Origin: Streptomyces antibioticus
Lineage (GTDB): Bacteria > Actinomycetota > Actinomycetes > Streptomycetales > Streptomycetaceae
Assembly: GCF_002019855.1 (NCBI RefSeq)
Contig: NZ_CM007717.1
Coordinates: 310,001 to 374,000, forward strand
Reading direction: 5' to 3'
Length of the DNA stretch: 64,000 bases
In this document: in pieces, positions 34,401 through 43,042 of the stretch
Numbering within the stretch: the first letter of the stretch is position 1
How the letters are laid out: the number at the start of each line of letters is the position of its first letter
Position numbers and translations under genes: made by a program
The notes under the pieces: generated by a model
Told to the model about the DNA's origin: nothing
Database searches by the model: none
What the model saw: only the letters and a program-made list of their open reading frames with translations

Positions 34401-35731
34401 TAGCCGGTGACGCCGGTGTTGTCGGTGGAGGCGTTCCAGGTCAGCCGGATCTGCCCGGCGGACGGCTCGGTGAACGCCAGGTTCGCGGGAGCGGTGGGCG
34501 CCTGGGTGTCGCCGGTCTCGCCGCGGCGGGTGACGGTGTTGCTGTTGCCGGAGACGTTGCCCGCGGCGTCCTTGGCGCGCACGAAGTAGGAGACCGTGGC
34601 GCTCGCGGGCCGGGTGTCGGTGTAGGTGGTGACGTTGCCGGCGACCGAGGTCAGCAGCTCGTTGTTCGCGTAGACGTCGTAGCCGGTGACGCCGGTGTCG
34701 TCGGTGGAGGCGTTCCACGTCAGCCGGATCTGCCCGGCCGACGGCTCGGTGAACGCCAGGTTCGCGGGAGCCGTGGGGGCCTGGGTGTCGCCGGTGGCCG
34801 GTCCGTAGACCTCCAGCTCGGACAACTGGGCGGCGGGCTGGCCGGTGTTGGCGGTGACCAGGACCCGGACGTACCGGGTGGTGGCGGTGTCGAAGGTGAT
34901 CGTCACCGTGTTGCCGTCGGCGGGCGCGAACTGGTGGGCGCGGGAGGCCGTCAGGTCGGTGAAGTCGCTGCCGTTGGCGCTGCCCTGGATCTTCAGGGTC
35001 TGGGTGCGGGCGCCCCAGCCGTCGGGGAGTTTCAGCACCACCCGGTTGACGCCGAGGGAGGAGCCGAGGTCGGCCCGGATCCACTGCGGGAGGTCGTTGT
35101 TGCGGCTCTCCCAGTAGCTGGCCTTGTTGCCGTCGGCGGCGTTGGCGGGCACGTACGTCTCGGTGTGGCTGCTGGCGGTGAGGGTGCGGCCGCGGGCGAG
35201 GTTGGTGGAGGACTCGCCCGCCGCGTGCACCTCCAGCTCGGACAACTGGGCGGCCTGCCAGCCGGTGTTGGCGGTGATCTCGACCCGGACGTACCGGGTC
35301 TGCCCGGCCGGGAAGGCCACCGTGACGGTGTTGGCCGAGCCGGGGCTGAAGGTGTAGGCGGCGGACGCCTTCAGGGTGGTGAAGCTGGTGCCGTCGGCGC
35401 TGCCCTGCACGGACAGGGTCTGGCTGCGGGTCTCCCAGGACGCGGGCAGCTTCAGCACGACCTCGTCGATGCGGGCGGTGGAGCCGAGGTCGGCCTGGAC
35501 CCACTGCGGCAGGGCGCTGCCCGCGCTCTGCCAGTAGGAGCCCTGGTCGCCGTCGGTGATGTTGCGGGCGGCGTACTCGGCGTGCGAGCTGCTGGCGGCC
35601 GTGGGCCGTCCGGCGGCCAGGTTCGGGCCGTCGGCCGCCTCCGCGGCGGTCAGGGCGGGCCCGCCCAGCATCAGCAGGGTGGTGGTGAGGACGGCGGCCA
35701 TCGCGCGCCATCCCCGACGTTGCGGTCTCAT
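31448..35731 (-). CDS. Secreted multidomain GH87-type alpha-1,3-glucanase / mycodextranase
   Basis: 1427-residue extracellular enzyme. Signal peptide residues 1-33 (AMAAVLTTTLLMLGGPALTAAEA). Then two discoidin (F5/8 type C) domains (about 35-160 and 175-305), two nearly identical FnIII domains (about 314-500), a third discoidin domain (about 505-640), two CARDB-like domains (about 645-865), a CBM6/35-type module starting YDMYEAEDA, and a C-terminal right-handed beta-helix. Candidate catalytic acids are Asp1189 (FADAINM) and Asp1212-Asp1213 (SGDDSFALF), matched at the same 23-residue spacing in the divergent paralogue. This domain set is typical of bacterial GH87 enzymes that cut alpha-1,3-glucan or nigeran of fungal walls. 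Exact linkage preference is unknown. Confidence 0.78.
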   Translation of the reverse strand: MRPQRRGWRAMAAVLTTTLLMLGGPALTAAEAADGPNLAAGRPTAASSSHAEYAARNITDGDQGSYWQSAGSALPQWVQADLGSTARIDEVVLKLPASWETRSQTLSVQGSADGTSFTTLKASAAYTFSPGSANTVTVAFPAGQTRYVRVEITANTGWQAAQLSELEVHAAGESSTNLARGRTLTASSHTETYVPANAADGNKASYWESRNNDLPQWIRADLGSSLGVNRVVLKLPDGWGARTQTLKIQGSANGSDFTDLTASRAHQFAPADGNTVTITFDTATTRYVRVLVTANTGQPAAQLSELEVYGPATGDTQAPTAPANLAFTEPSAGQIRLTWNASTDDTGVTGYDVYANNELLTSVAGNVTTYTDTRPASATVSYFVRAKDAAGNVSGNSNTVTRRGETGDTQAPTAPANLAFTEPSAGQIRLTWNASTDNTGVTGYEVYRDNTLLTTVAGNVTTYTDSRPATVTVSYFVRAKDAAGNVSGDSNTVTRTGTSGPGSNLAVGKPITASSTVHTFVAENANDNSTSTYWEGSGHPATLTVKLGANADVTSLVLRLDPDSSWGPRSQTVQVLGREQSASGYTSLVAAKEYAFSPSSGNSVTVPVTARVADVQLRFTANSGAPAGQIAEFQVIGTAAPNPDLEVTSLTASPASPVESDPVTLSATVRNSGESAAPASSLALRLNGTKVATAAVGPLAAGAQTTVSASIGARDAGTYQLSAVADDGDQVIEQNETNNTYTAPTALTVRPVSSSDLVPVVTVSPSGPAAGDTVTFRVAVRNQGTTASAGGGHALTVTLLDSRGATVRTLTGSYDGTIAAGATTAPVSVGTWTAANGTYTVRATVAADGNELPVKRENNTVEQSLFVGRGAHMPYDMYEAEDAATGGGATTVGPNRTVGDLAGEASGRKAVTLNSTGEYVEFTTRAATNTLVTRFSIPDAAGGGGTDATLNVYVDGTFRKALPLTSRYAWLYGAEASPGNAPSAGAPRHIYDEAHLMLGETVPAGAKIRLQKDTANTSRYAIDFVSLEQVAPIANPDPAAYTVPAGFTHQDVQNALDRVRMDTTGRLTGVYLPPGDYQTSSKFQVYGKAVQVVGAGPWYTQFHAPAGQENTDVGFRAEASAKGSAFRGFAYFGNYTSRIDGPGKVFDFANVSDIVIDNTWTEHMVCLYWGANTDRMTISNARIRNTFADAINMTNGSTDNHVVNNESRASGDDSFALFSAIDAGGADMKDNLYENLTSLLTWRAAGIAVYGGYDNTFRNIHIADTLVYSGITISSLDFGYPMNGFGTAPTTVENVSVVRSGGHFWGAQTFPGIWLFSASKVFQGIRINDVDIVDPTYSGIMFQTQYIGGQPVNPIKDTVLTDISVSGARKSGDAFDAKSGFGLWANELPEPGQGPAVGEVTINGLRLNGNAVDIRNTTSTFKININP
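34235..34792 (-). repeat. Tandem 279-bp repeat encoding two FnIII domains
   Basis: Two in-frame 93-codon units (34514-34792 and 34235-34513), both starting GDTQAPTAPANLAFTEPSAG, are nearly identical in protein and largely so in DNA. This points to a recent duplication of a linker domain inside the GH87 gene. Confidence 0.85.
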
Positions 35732-36163
35732 CGGTCCCCGATCTGGTGGAAGGGGTGAAAGGGGTGCCTCATGGCAGACGGCGCGCACGCCTCAATGTGC
35801 GGGTCATGGCACCGCTTTTGCGTTGATCGATCAGAGAGTTGCAGAACGGTAGGGGTTCGTCCACCGTCCCGGCAGCGGCCGCCGAACCCGGCCTTCACCG
35901 CCCCGACCTGGCGAAGGGCCGCTGCCAGCGACTTTCGTGCGGGCTTTCACGAGAACGCAAGCGGATCCATCGCCACGCAAGCCGCTTGCGTGCCCAACTC
36001 CGGCTGCTGCCGGGACCGTTGACAAAGCGGAGACACGCTAGAAACCTGTGGGCGTACTTTCCGCAAAGAATCGACTTCCCCACTCAATTTATGCGCACGG
36101 CGGGTGTTTCCCCGGCTCGACCGCCGTGCCTCCCCCACGTCCACCGACCGAACAGAGGACCTC
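35732..36163. promoter_or_regulatory. Divergent promoter region of the two GH87 genes with LacI-type operator
   Basis: This 432-base gap holds no gene. At 35975-35991 ACGCAAGC-C-GCTTGCGT is a perfect 8+1+8 palindrome, and 20 bases before it (35955-35962) the half-site ACGCAAGC recurs. The half-site matches that of the LacI operator at 31355-31394. A -35-like TTGACA lies at 36019-36024, on the plus-strand side, 28 bases beyond the palindrome. Near the minus-strand gene, TGATCGATCA (35824-35833) is another perfect palindrome. Both GH87 genes are thus likely repressed together by one LacI protein. Confidence 0.7.
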
Positions 36164-39100
36164 ATGCGATGGAGACCACCGGGCCGCCGGCCCGTGACCG
36201 GCGCGGTCGTCGCCGGACTCCTGACAGCCGGCCTGCTGACGCCGGCCTTCGCCTCCCCCACCCACGCGGCCGTCGCCGCGGCCGACGTCAACCTCGCCCT
36301 CGGCCGCCCCGCCACCGCGGGCGGCGCGCACGCCGAGTACCCCGCCCGCAACCTCACCGACGGTGTCCAGGCCACCTACTGGGAGGGCCCGGCGGGGTCC
36401 TTCCCGCAGTGGGCGCAGGTCGACCTCGGCGCGGCCCGCGAGGTGGACCGGGTGGTGCTCAAGCTCCCGACCGGCTGGGGCAGCCGCAACGAGACCCTGT
36501 CCGTGCAGGGCAGCACCGACGGCTCCGGTTTCAGCACCCTCGCGGCCTCGGCAGTCCGGGTGTTCGACCCGGCGCAGGCCAACACGGTGTCCGTCGCCCT
36601 CGCCGCCCCCGCCGACGTGCGGTACGTCCGCGTCAACGTGTCCGGCAACACCGGCTGGAACGCCGCGCAGCTCTCCGAACTGGAGGTCTACGGCGAGGAC
36701 GGCGGCACCGACCCGGGCGACCCGCCGCCGGCCGGCACCAACCTCGCCCGCAACAAGCCGGTCGAGGCCACCTCCTCCGTGCACACCTATGTGGCGGCCA
36801 ACGCCACCGACGACTCCACCGCCACCTACTGGGAGGCGGCCGGGCATCCCTCGGACCTCACCGTGAAGCTGGGCGCCGACGCCGATGTGACCGGTGTGGT
36901 CGTCAAGCTCAACCCCGACCCGGTGTGGGCGGCCCGCACCCAGACCTTCCAGGTCCTGGGCCGTCAGCAGTCGGCGAGCGGCTTCACCTCGCTGGCCGCC
37001 GCGAAGTCGTACTCCTTCAGCCCGGCGAGCGGCAACACGGTGACCGTCCCGGTCAGCGGCCGCTGGTCCGACGTACGGCTGCACTTCACCGCCAACTCCG
37101 GTGCCCCCGGCGGTCAGGTGGCCGAGTTCCAGGTCGTCGGCACCGCCGCGCCCGCCCCCGATCTGACGGTCACCACCCTGGACTGGACGCCCGCGGCGCC
37201 CAGCGAGCGGGACGCGGTCACCGTCAAGGCCGGGGTGCGCAACGCGGGCACCGCGCGGTCCGCCGCCACCACCGTCGACGTCAGTGTGGAGGGCACGGTC
37301 GCCGGCAGCGCCGCCGTCCCCGCGCTGGACCCGGGCGCCTCCGCGACCGTGGACATCGCCACCGGCACCCGTCCGGCGGGCAGTTACGGAGTGTCGGCCG
37401 TCGTCGATCCCCGCAACACCGTCGCCGAGCTGGACGACACCAACAACAGCCGCACCGCCGCGAACAGACTGGTCGTCAGCCAGGCGCCAGGACCCGACCT
37501 GGAGGTGCGCTCGATCACCACGAGCCCGGCCAACCCGGCCGTCGGGCAGGCCGTCTCCTTCACCGTCGCCGTGCACAACCGGGGCACCAGCGCCGCCCCG
37601 GCGGGCTCGGTGACCCGCCTCCAGGCCGGCTCGACCACGCTCAACGGCACCACCGGCCAGGTGGCCCCCGACGCCACCGTGAACGTGGCGATCGCCGGGA
37701 CCTGGACGGCCACCGCGGGCGGGGCCACCCTCACCGCGACCGCCGACGCCACCGGGGTCGTCGCGGAGACCAACGAGAACAACAACGTGTTCACCCGGTC
37801 CCTGGTGGTCGGACGCGGCGCCGCTGTGCCGTACACCGAGTACGAGGCGGAGGACGGCCGTTACACCGGCACCCTCCTCACCACCGACGCGAAGCGCACC
37901 TTCGGGCACACCAATTTCGCCACCGAGTCCTCAGGCCGCAAATCGGTCCGGCTCACCTCCACCGGCCAGTACGTGGAGTTCACCTCCACGAACGCGGCCA
38001 ACTCCGTCGTCGTGCGCAACTCCGTCCCGGACTCCGCGTCCGGCGGCGGCGCGGACGCCACCGTCAGCCTGTACGCCGACGGCACGTTCGTGCAGAAGCT
38101 GACCCTGTCCTCCAAGCACAGTTGGCTGTACGGCAGTACCGACGACCCCGAGGGGCTGACCAACCGGCCCGGCGGTGACGCGCGGCGCCTGTTCGACGAG
38201 TCCCACGCGCTGCTCTCCCGGAGCTACCCGGCGGGCACCGTGTTCCGCATCCAGCGCGACGCCAACGACTCGGCCGCCTTCCAGATCATCGACCTGATCG
38301 ACCTGGAGCAGGTGGCGCCCCCGGCCCAGAAGCCGGCCAACTGCGCCTCCATCACCGAGTACGGCGCCGTCCCCAACGACGGGATCGACGACACCGACGC
38401 CATCCAGCGGGCGGTCACCGCCGACCAGAACGGCCAGATCTCCTGTGTCTGGATTCCGGCCGGACAGTGGCGCCAGGAGCAGAAGATCCTCACCGACGAC
38501 CCGCTGGACCGGGGCCAGTTCAACCAGGTGGGCATCCGGGACGTCACGATCCGCGGCGCGGGCATGTGGCACTCCCAGCTCTACACCCTGACCCCGCCGC
38601 ACCAGGCGGGCGGCATCAACCACCCGCACGAGGGCAACTTCGGGTTCGACATCGACTCCAACACCCAGATCTCCGACATCGCCATCTTCGGCTCGGGCAC
38701 CATCCGCGGCGGCGACGGCAACGCCGAGGGCGGCGTCGGCCTCAACGGCCGCTTCGGCAAGGGCACGAAGATCACCAACGTGTGGATCGAGCACGCCAAC
38801 GTGGGTGTCTGGGCGGGCCGCGACTACTCCAACATCCCCGAGCTGTGGGGCCCCGGAGACGGGCTGGAGTTCACCGGCGTCCGTATCCGCAACACCTACG
38901 CCGACGGCATCAACTTCGCCAACGGCACCCGCAACTCCACCGTCTACAACTCCTCCTTCCGCAACACCGGCGACGACGCGCTCGCCGTGTGGGCCAGCAA
39001 GTACGTGAAGGACACCTCGGTGGACATCGGCCACGACAACCACTTCCGCAACAACACGATCCAACTGCCCTGGCGGGCCAACGGCATCGCGGTGTACGGC

Positions 39101-39592
39101 GGTTACGGCAACACGATCGAGAACAACGTCGTCGCCGACACCATGAACTATCCGGGCATCATGCTGGCCACCGACCACGATCCGCTGCCCTTCACCGGTC
39201 AGACCCTGATCGCGGGCAACGCCCTGCACCGCACGGGCGGCGCGTTCTGGAACGAGGACCAGGAGTTCGGCGCGATCACCCTGTTCGCCCAGGGCCAGGA
39301 CATCCCGGGCGTCACGATCCGGGACACCGAGATCCTCGACTCGACGTACGACGGCATCCAGTTCAAGACGGGTGGCGGCGCGATGCCGGGCGTGAAGATC
39401 ACCGACGTCCGCATCGACAGGTCCAACAACGGCTCCGGCATCCTCGCGATGAGCGGCGCCCGCGGCAGCGCCACCCTGTCCGGCGTCACGATCACCAACT
39501 CGGCCCAGGGCGACGTCCTGATCGAACCGGGCTCGCAGTTCACCATCACCGGGACGCCGAACGCCCCGACGGGACGGAGGGACGTCTACTGA
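36164..39592 (+). CDS. Secreted multidomain GH87-type alpha-1,3-glucanase, paralogue
   Basis: 1142-residue secreted enzyme, divergent paralogue of the product of 31448-35731. Signal peptide residues about 1-40 (AVVAGLLTAGLLTPAFASP). Two discoidin domains (about 45-180 and 195-330), two CARDB-like domains (about 335-545), a CBM6/35 module starting YTEYEAEDG (about 550-720), then the beta-helix catalytic part beginning CASITEYGAVPNDGIDDTDA, typical of pectate-lyase-like folds. Candidate acids: Asp914 (YADGINF) and Asp937-Asp938 (TGDDALAVW). It lacks the FnIII pair and third discoidin domain of its partner. The ATG has GAGGA four bases upstream. Two GH87 enzymes with different domain sets probably attack different forms of alpha-1,3-glucan. 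Confidence 0.78.
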   Translation: MRWRPPGRRPVTGAVVAGLLTAGLLTPAFASPTHAAVAAADVNLALGRPATAGGAHAEYPARNLTDGVQATYWEGPAGSFPQWAQVDLGAAREVDRVVLKLPTGWGSRNETLSVQGSTDGSGFSTLAASAVRVFDPAQANTVSVALAAPADVRYVRVNVSGNTGWNAAQLSELEVYGEDGGTDPGDPPPAGTNLARNKPVEATSSVHTYVAANATDDSTATYWEAAGHPSDLTVKLGADADVTGVVVKLNPDPVWAARTQTFQVLGRQQSASGFTSLAAAKSYSFSPASGNTVTVPVSGRWSDVRLHFTANSGAPGGQVAEFQVVGTAAPAPDLTVTTLDWTPAAPSERDAVTVKAGVRNAGTARSAATTVDVSVEGTVAGSAAVPALDPGASATVDIATGTRPAGSYGVSAVVDPRNTVAELDDTNNSRTAANRLVVSQAPGPDLEVRSITTSPANPAVGQAVSFTVAVHNRGTSAAPAGSVTRLQAGSTTLNGTTGQVAPDATVNVAIAGTWTATAGGATLTATADATGVVAETNENNNVFTRSLVVGRGAAVPYTEYEAEDGRYTGTLLTTDAKRTFGHTNFATESSGRKSVRLTSTGQYVEFTSTNAANSVVVRNSVPDSASGGGADATVSLYADGTFVQKLTLSSKHSWLYGSTDDPEGLTNRPGGDARRLFDESHALLSRSYPAGTVFRIQRDANDSAAFQIIDLIDLEQVAPPAQKPANCASITEYGAVPNDGIDDTDAIQRAVTADQNGQISCVWIPAGQWRQEQKILTDDPLDRGQFNQVGIRDVTIRGAGMWHSQLYTLTPPHQAGGINHPHEGNFGFDIDSNTQISDIAIFGSGTIRGGDGNAEGGVGLNGRFGKGTKITNVWIEHANVGVWAGRDYSNIPELWGPGDGLEFTGVRIRNTYADGINFANGTRNSTVYNSSFRNTGDDALAVWASKYVKDTSVDIGHDNHFRNNTIQLPWRANGIAVYGGYGNTIENNVVADTMNYPGIMLATDHDPLPFTGQTLIAGNALHRTGGAFWNEDQEFGAITLFAQGQDIPGVTIRDTEILDSTYDGIQFKTGGGAMPGVKITDVRIDRSNNGSGILAMSGARGSATLSGVTITNSAQGDVLIEPGSQFTITGTPNAPTGRRDVY

Positions 39593-39606
39593 GCCTCCCT
39601 CCCGCT

Positions 39607-39642
39607 CACGCCCGGTGCCGCTTTCCGGCGGCACCGGGCGTG
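39607..39642. terminator. Bidirectional terminator between GH87 and GH92 genes
   Basis: CACGCCCGGTGCCG and CGGCACCGGGCGTG form a perfect 14-base stem (15 with the flanking C-G) around TTTCCG. It sits in the 61-base gap between two convergent genes, 14 bases after the GH87 stop, and can serve both strands. Confidence 0.85.
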
Positions 39643-39653
39643 TCGTGTGCGGG

Positions 39654-42600
39654 TCAGCCGGTGGCGAGGGTGAAGACGTGCAGGTCCGCGTTGCGCGGCA
39701 GCTTCACGCCGGTGATCGTCTTGCCGGTCGGGGCCGTGAACGGGGCGGTGGCGAACACATAGGTGGCCACCGGGTCCTTGTCGGCGCCGGCGACATTGCG
39801 GTACGCGCTGCGGGCGACGACCGTGTTGCCGAACTGGACGGTGCCGCCGCCCCCGCCGACGGTCCAGTCGGTGAAGGAGAGGTCGACCGCGCCGGTGCTG
39901 CCGTCGGAGTAGGTGACCGTGGCGGTGCCGCGCTGGTTGCCGTTGACCGCGCTGCCGACGAAGGACAGTTTGGTGGTGGCGGGCGGCAGGTCGAGGCTCT
40001 GGTCCCCGGCCGCGATGTTGTCGGGCCGTCCGTTCGGCGAGGCGGGCCAGGTGAAGGCCAGGCCCTCCACCGTGCCGTGGCCGCCAGGGGTGAGACCGGC
40101 CGCTTCGAGGGCCTGGCGGGAGTAGCTCCAGCCGCCGCCGTCGTAGTCGGCCTCGTCGTGGTCGCCCGTGTCGTCCGAGACACCGGTGTTGTTGTAGGCG
40201 GCGAGCAGGGTGCCGGGGGCCGCGACGGTCAGGGCGAGGGGTTGCGCGTACGAGGTGCCGTCGGAGGTCACCGTGACCTTCGCGTCGTAGAAGCCCTGCC
40301 GTGCGTCCGCCGCCGCGGTGAGGGTGATCTCCCGGGCGCCGTCGGTCACGGTGCCCTCGGCCGGTGTCGCGGTGAGCCCGTCGGGGGTCTCGACCCGGAA
40401 ACGCACCTCGGGTCCCGTGCCGCCGCTCAGCGACAGGGCGCGGATCGCGACCTTCGTCGTCTCCCCCGGTGCGAGCGTCGCCGCGGTCGGGCCGACGCCG
40501 ATCTGGTACGGCTGCTCGCCCGTACGGAAGGAGGGCGGCGCGTCGGCGGGGTCGGTGCCCCAGGTGCGGTCGGGGGTGCCGGAGAGCGTGAAGTCGACCC
40601 TGCCGCCGTCCCGGACGAACGACGCCGGCAGCCAAGGGCGGTCGCTGGTACGGCCGTTGACCTTCAGGGAGTGGACGTAGGGCGCGTCGGCGGCGGCGCC
40701 GGGCGCGCGGACGGAGATGTCGTTGCCGTCCGGGCGGTCGATCTCGACGCGCGGGAACAGCGGGGAGGCGAGGACGAGTTCGGCCCGGGACGGCACCTGG
40801 GGGTACATGCCGAGCGCGGAGAACACGTACCAGGCGGACATCGCGCCGAGGTCGTCGTTGCCCGGGATACCGCCGGGCGCCGTCGACCACAGCCGGGTCA
40901 TCGCGGCGCGGACGGTCTCCTGCGTCTTGTGGGGCGCGCCCGCATAGGCGTACAGGTAGGGGACGTTGATCGAGGGTTCGTTGTCCATCTCCGACTTGTC
41001 GCCGCCGCTGCCGGTGAACGCCCAGTCGCCGTCGGCGTCGTGGAAGAAGGCGTCGAGGCGGGCGACCGCCTCGTCCTTGCCGCCCATCGCCGCGAACAGA
41101 CCGGCGGGGTTGTGCTGCACCATCCACGTGTACTGGGCCGCGGTGCCCTCGACGAATCCGTTGCCGGTGGCCGGGGTGAAGCCGGTGACCCAGCTTCCGT
41201 CGGCCTTGCGGTTGGCGATGTACCCGCCGCCCGGATCGGCGGCGATGTTGAAGTTGTTCTGCCACCACTGGGAACGGCGGGCGAAGTCGTCCGCGGTCCT
41301 CTTCTTCCCCGCGGCGGCGGCGAGTTGGGACAGGGCGAAGTCGGCGCCGGACACCTCCAGCGTCTCGGCGGCACCGCCCCAGGCGTTGGAGACGGACGGC
41401 ATGTAGTGCAGCTTCAGGTACTTGTCGAGAGAAGGCCGCTGGCCGACGGACAGCACAGGCTTGCCCGCCGGTGACAGGTCCTTCTCCGTCGGGACGGTCG
41501 CCGCCTTGAGCAGCGAGTCGAGCGCGCCACGCAGATCGAAGTCCGTGCCGCCGAAGGCGTGGATCCCGGCGAGGGCGGGTGCCGAGGGGTCGCCGTTCAT
41601 GACGTGCGTGCCGCCGGCGCCGTGCAGCCAGCGGTCCCAGATCCCGCCGTTCTGCCGGGCGAGTTCGTACAGCGACTGCGCGATGTCCGACCCGGTGCGC
41701 GGGTCGAGCAGGGTGAGGAGCTGCACCTGGTTGCGGTACACGTCCCAGCCGGAGAAGGTGCCGTACTGGGCGCGGTGGCCGCGCGGGACGGTGTGCACCT
41801 TGTCGTCGCTGCCCCGGTAGCGGCGGTCGGCGTCGCTGATCACATTCGGATGCAGGAGCGCGTGGTACAGCGCGGTGTAGAAGGTGGTGCGCTCGGCATC
41901 GGTGCCGCCGCCGACCCGGACGGCGTCGAGCCGGTCCCGCCAGGCGCGGCGCGCGGCGTCCTTGATCTGGTCGAAGGTGCGGTGGGAGGGGTTCTCCGCC
42001 GCCAGATTGGCGGCGGCCCCGGCCTGACTCACGTACGAGATGCCGACCTTGACGTTCACCGGATCTGATCCGGGCGCGAACTCGACGTATCCGCCCGCGC
42101 CCTTGCCCGCGACGGGCCGCCCGCCGTTCGCGAAACCGCCGGTGCCGCCGCTCGCCCGGGTGGAGCCCGGGGTCAGCTTGTCGTCCTGCCAGGTGCCGGT
42201 GGCCTTGAAGGCGCGGTCGAAACGGGCGGTGAAGTGGAGCGTGTAGTAGGAGCGGCGGCCCTCCGGGTCGAGGTAGCCGCAGAAGTTCCCGGAGGTCACC
42301 GAACCCGAGACCGTGCGGGTCGCCGGGTCGATGGTGACCGTCGAATCGGTGGAGCCCACCTCGGAGTTGGCGGTACGGATCAGCAGGGAGGCGGGTTTGC
42401 CCTCCGGGTAGGTGAAGCGGGCCGATCCGGTACGGGCCGTCGCCGTGAGGTCGGCGGTGACTCCGGAGGCGAGGCCGACCTTGTAGTGGCCGGGCTCGGC
42501 CTTCTCGTCGGCGTGGCTGAAGTCCGAGGCGTAGACGGCGTCCTTGGCGTCGCTCGCGGGCGACGAGGAGACCTCACCGGCGTACGGGAAGAACGGGATG

Positions 42601-42926
42601 TCGCCGCTGCCGCCCGCGCAGCCGGTGCCGGACATGTGGGTGAGGCTGAATCCGCGGATGCGGGTGGCGTCGTAGTGGTAGCCGCCGGGCGCGGCGGTGC
42701 GGGTGGCGTCGCCCCGGGTGTTCTCCGGGCTGAAGGAGAACATGCCGAACGGGGTGACGGCGCCGGGGAAGACGTTGCCGCCGTTCTTGGTGCCGATGAG
42801 CGGATCGACGTAGGCGGCGGGGTCGTCGACGAGGCCCGGTGGCGCGGCGGGGGCCGCGAGGGCGGGGGTGGCGCCGACGGCCGCCAGGACGGTGGCCAGC
42901 AGTAAGGACACGGGACGGAAACGCAT
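39654..42926 (-). CDS. Secreted GH92 exo-alpha-mannosidase
   Basis: 1090-residue extracellular glycosidase. Signal peptide 1-24 (SLLLATVLAAVGATPALA). N-terminal beta-sandwich domain beginning YVDPLIGTKNGGNVFPGAVTP, the family's hallmark start, then GFSLTHMSGTGCAGGSGDIP; the (alpha/alpha)6 catalytic domain includes GTFSGWDVYRNQ, and GGIPGNDDLGAMSAWYVF (Asn690-Asp692) with calcium and catalytic residues. A C-terminal extension from about 880 (LLAAYNNTGVSDDTGDHDEA) is an NPCBM-like sandwich. GH92 enzymes are calcium-dependent and remove alpha-1,2-, 1,3- or 1,4-mannose. Codon 8 is TTA, suggesting bldA dependence. Tandem LacI-type operators lie upstream. Probable target: yeast/fungal mannan or galactomannan. 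Confidence 0.9.
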   Translation of the reverse strand: MRFRPVSLLLATVLAAVGATPALAAPAAPPGLVDDPAAYVDPLIGTKNGGNVFPGAVTPFGMFSFSPENTRGDATRTAAPGGYHYDATRIRGFSLTHMSGTGCAGGSGDIPFFPYAGEVSSSPASDAKDAVYASDFSHADEKAEPGHYKVGLASGVTADLTATARTGSARFTYPEGKPASLLIRTANSEVGSTDSTVTIDPATRTVSGSVTSGNFCGYLDPEGRRSYYTLHFTARFDRAFKATGTWQDDKLTPGSTRASGGTGGFANGGRPVAGKGAGGYVEFAPGSDPVNVKVGISYVSQAGAAANLAAENPSHRTFDQIKDAARRAWRDRLDAVRVGGGTDAERTTFYTALYHALLHPNVISDADRRYRGSDDKVHTVPRGHRAQYGTFSGWDVYRNQVQLLTLLDPRTGSDIAQSLYELARQNGGIWDRWLHGAGGTHVMNGDPSAPALAGIHAFGGTDFDLRGALDSLLKAATVPTEKDLSPAGKPVLSVGQRPSLDKYLKLHYMPSVSNAWGGAAETLEVSGADFALSQLAAAAGKKRTADDFARRSQWWQNNFNIAADPGGGYIANRKADGSWVTGFTPATGNGFVEGTAAQYTWMVQHNPAGLFAAMGGKDEAVARLDAFFHDADGDWAFTGSGGDKSEMDNEPSINVPYLYAYAGAPHKTQETVRAAMTRLWSTAPGGIPGNDDLGAMSAWYVFSALGMYPQVPSRAELVLASPLFPRVEIDRPDGNDISVRAPGAAADAPYVHSLKVNGRTSDRPWLPASFVRDGGRVDFTLSGTPDRTWGTDPADAPPSFRTGEQPYQIGVGPTAATLAPGETTKVAIRALSLSGGTGPEVRFRVETPDGLTATPAEGTVTDGAREITLTAAADARQGFYDAKVTVTSDGTSYAQPLALTVAAPGTLLAAYNNTGVSDDTGDHDEADYDGGGWSYSRQALEAAGLTPGGHGTVEGLAFTWPASPNGRPDNIAAGDQSLDLPPATTKLSFVGSAVNGNQRGTATVTYSDGSTGAVDLSFTDWTVGGGGGTVQFGNTVVARSAYRNVAGADKDPVATYVFATAPFTAPTGKTITGVKLPRNADLHVFTLATG
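42903..42905 (-). promoter_or_regulatory. Rare TTA leucine codon at position 8 of the GH92 gene
   Basis: Codons 6-9 on the minus strand are GTG TCC TTA CTG, so Leu8, in the signal peptide, is encoded by the rare bldA codon. Early TTA codons are typical of regulated translation in Streptomyces. Confidence 0.8.
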
Positions 42927-43042
42927 GACGCGGCCCCTCCTCCTTCGGACGGGTCGCGCACCACAGGTCGCACAAGCCGCAGGGACAGTAGCGCCCTTCG
43001 TGTCCGCTGGGGAAGAGCGCGTGCGGGTGTCGACTCATCCCC

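Noticed and set aside
32129-35758. A 1200-codon plus-strand frame opposite the minus-strand GH87 gene, and similar 1000-codon frames opposite the GH2 gene (45944-49315).
   Set aside because: No domain, no ribosome site, product is Gly/Val/Arg/Asp-rich and mirrors the third-position GC of the real genes.
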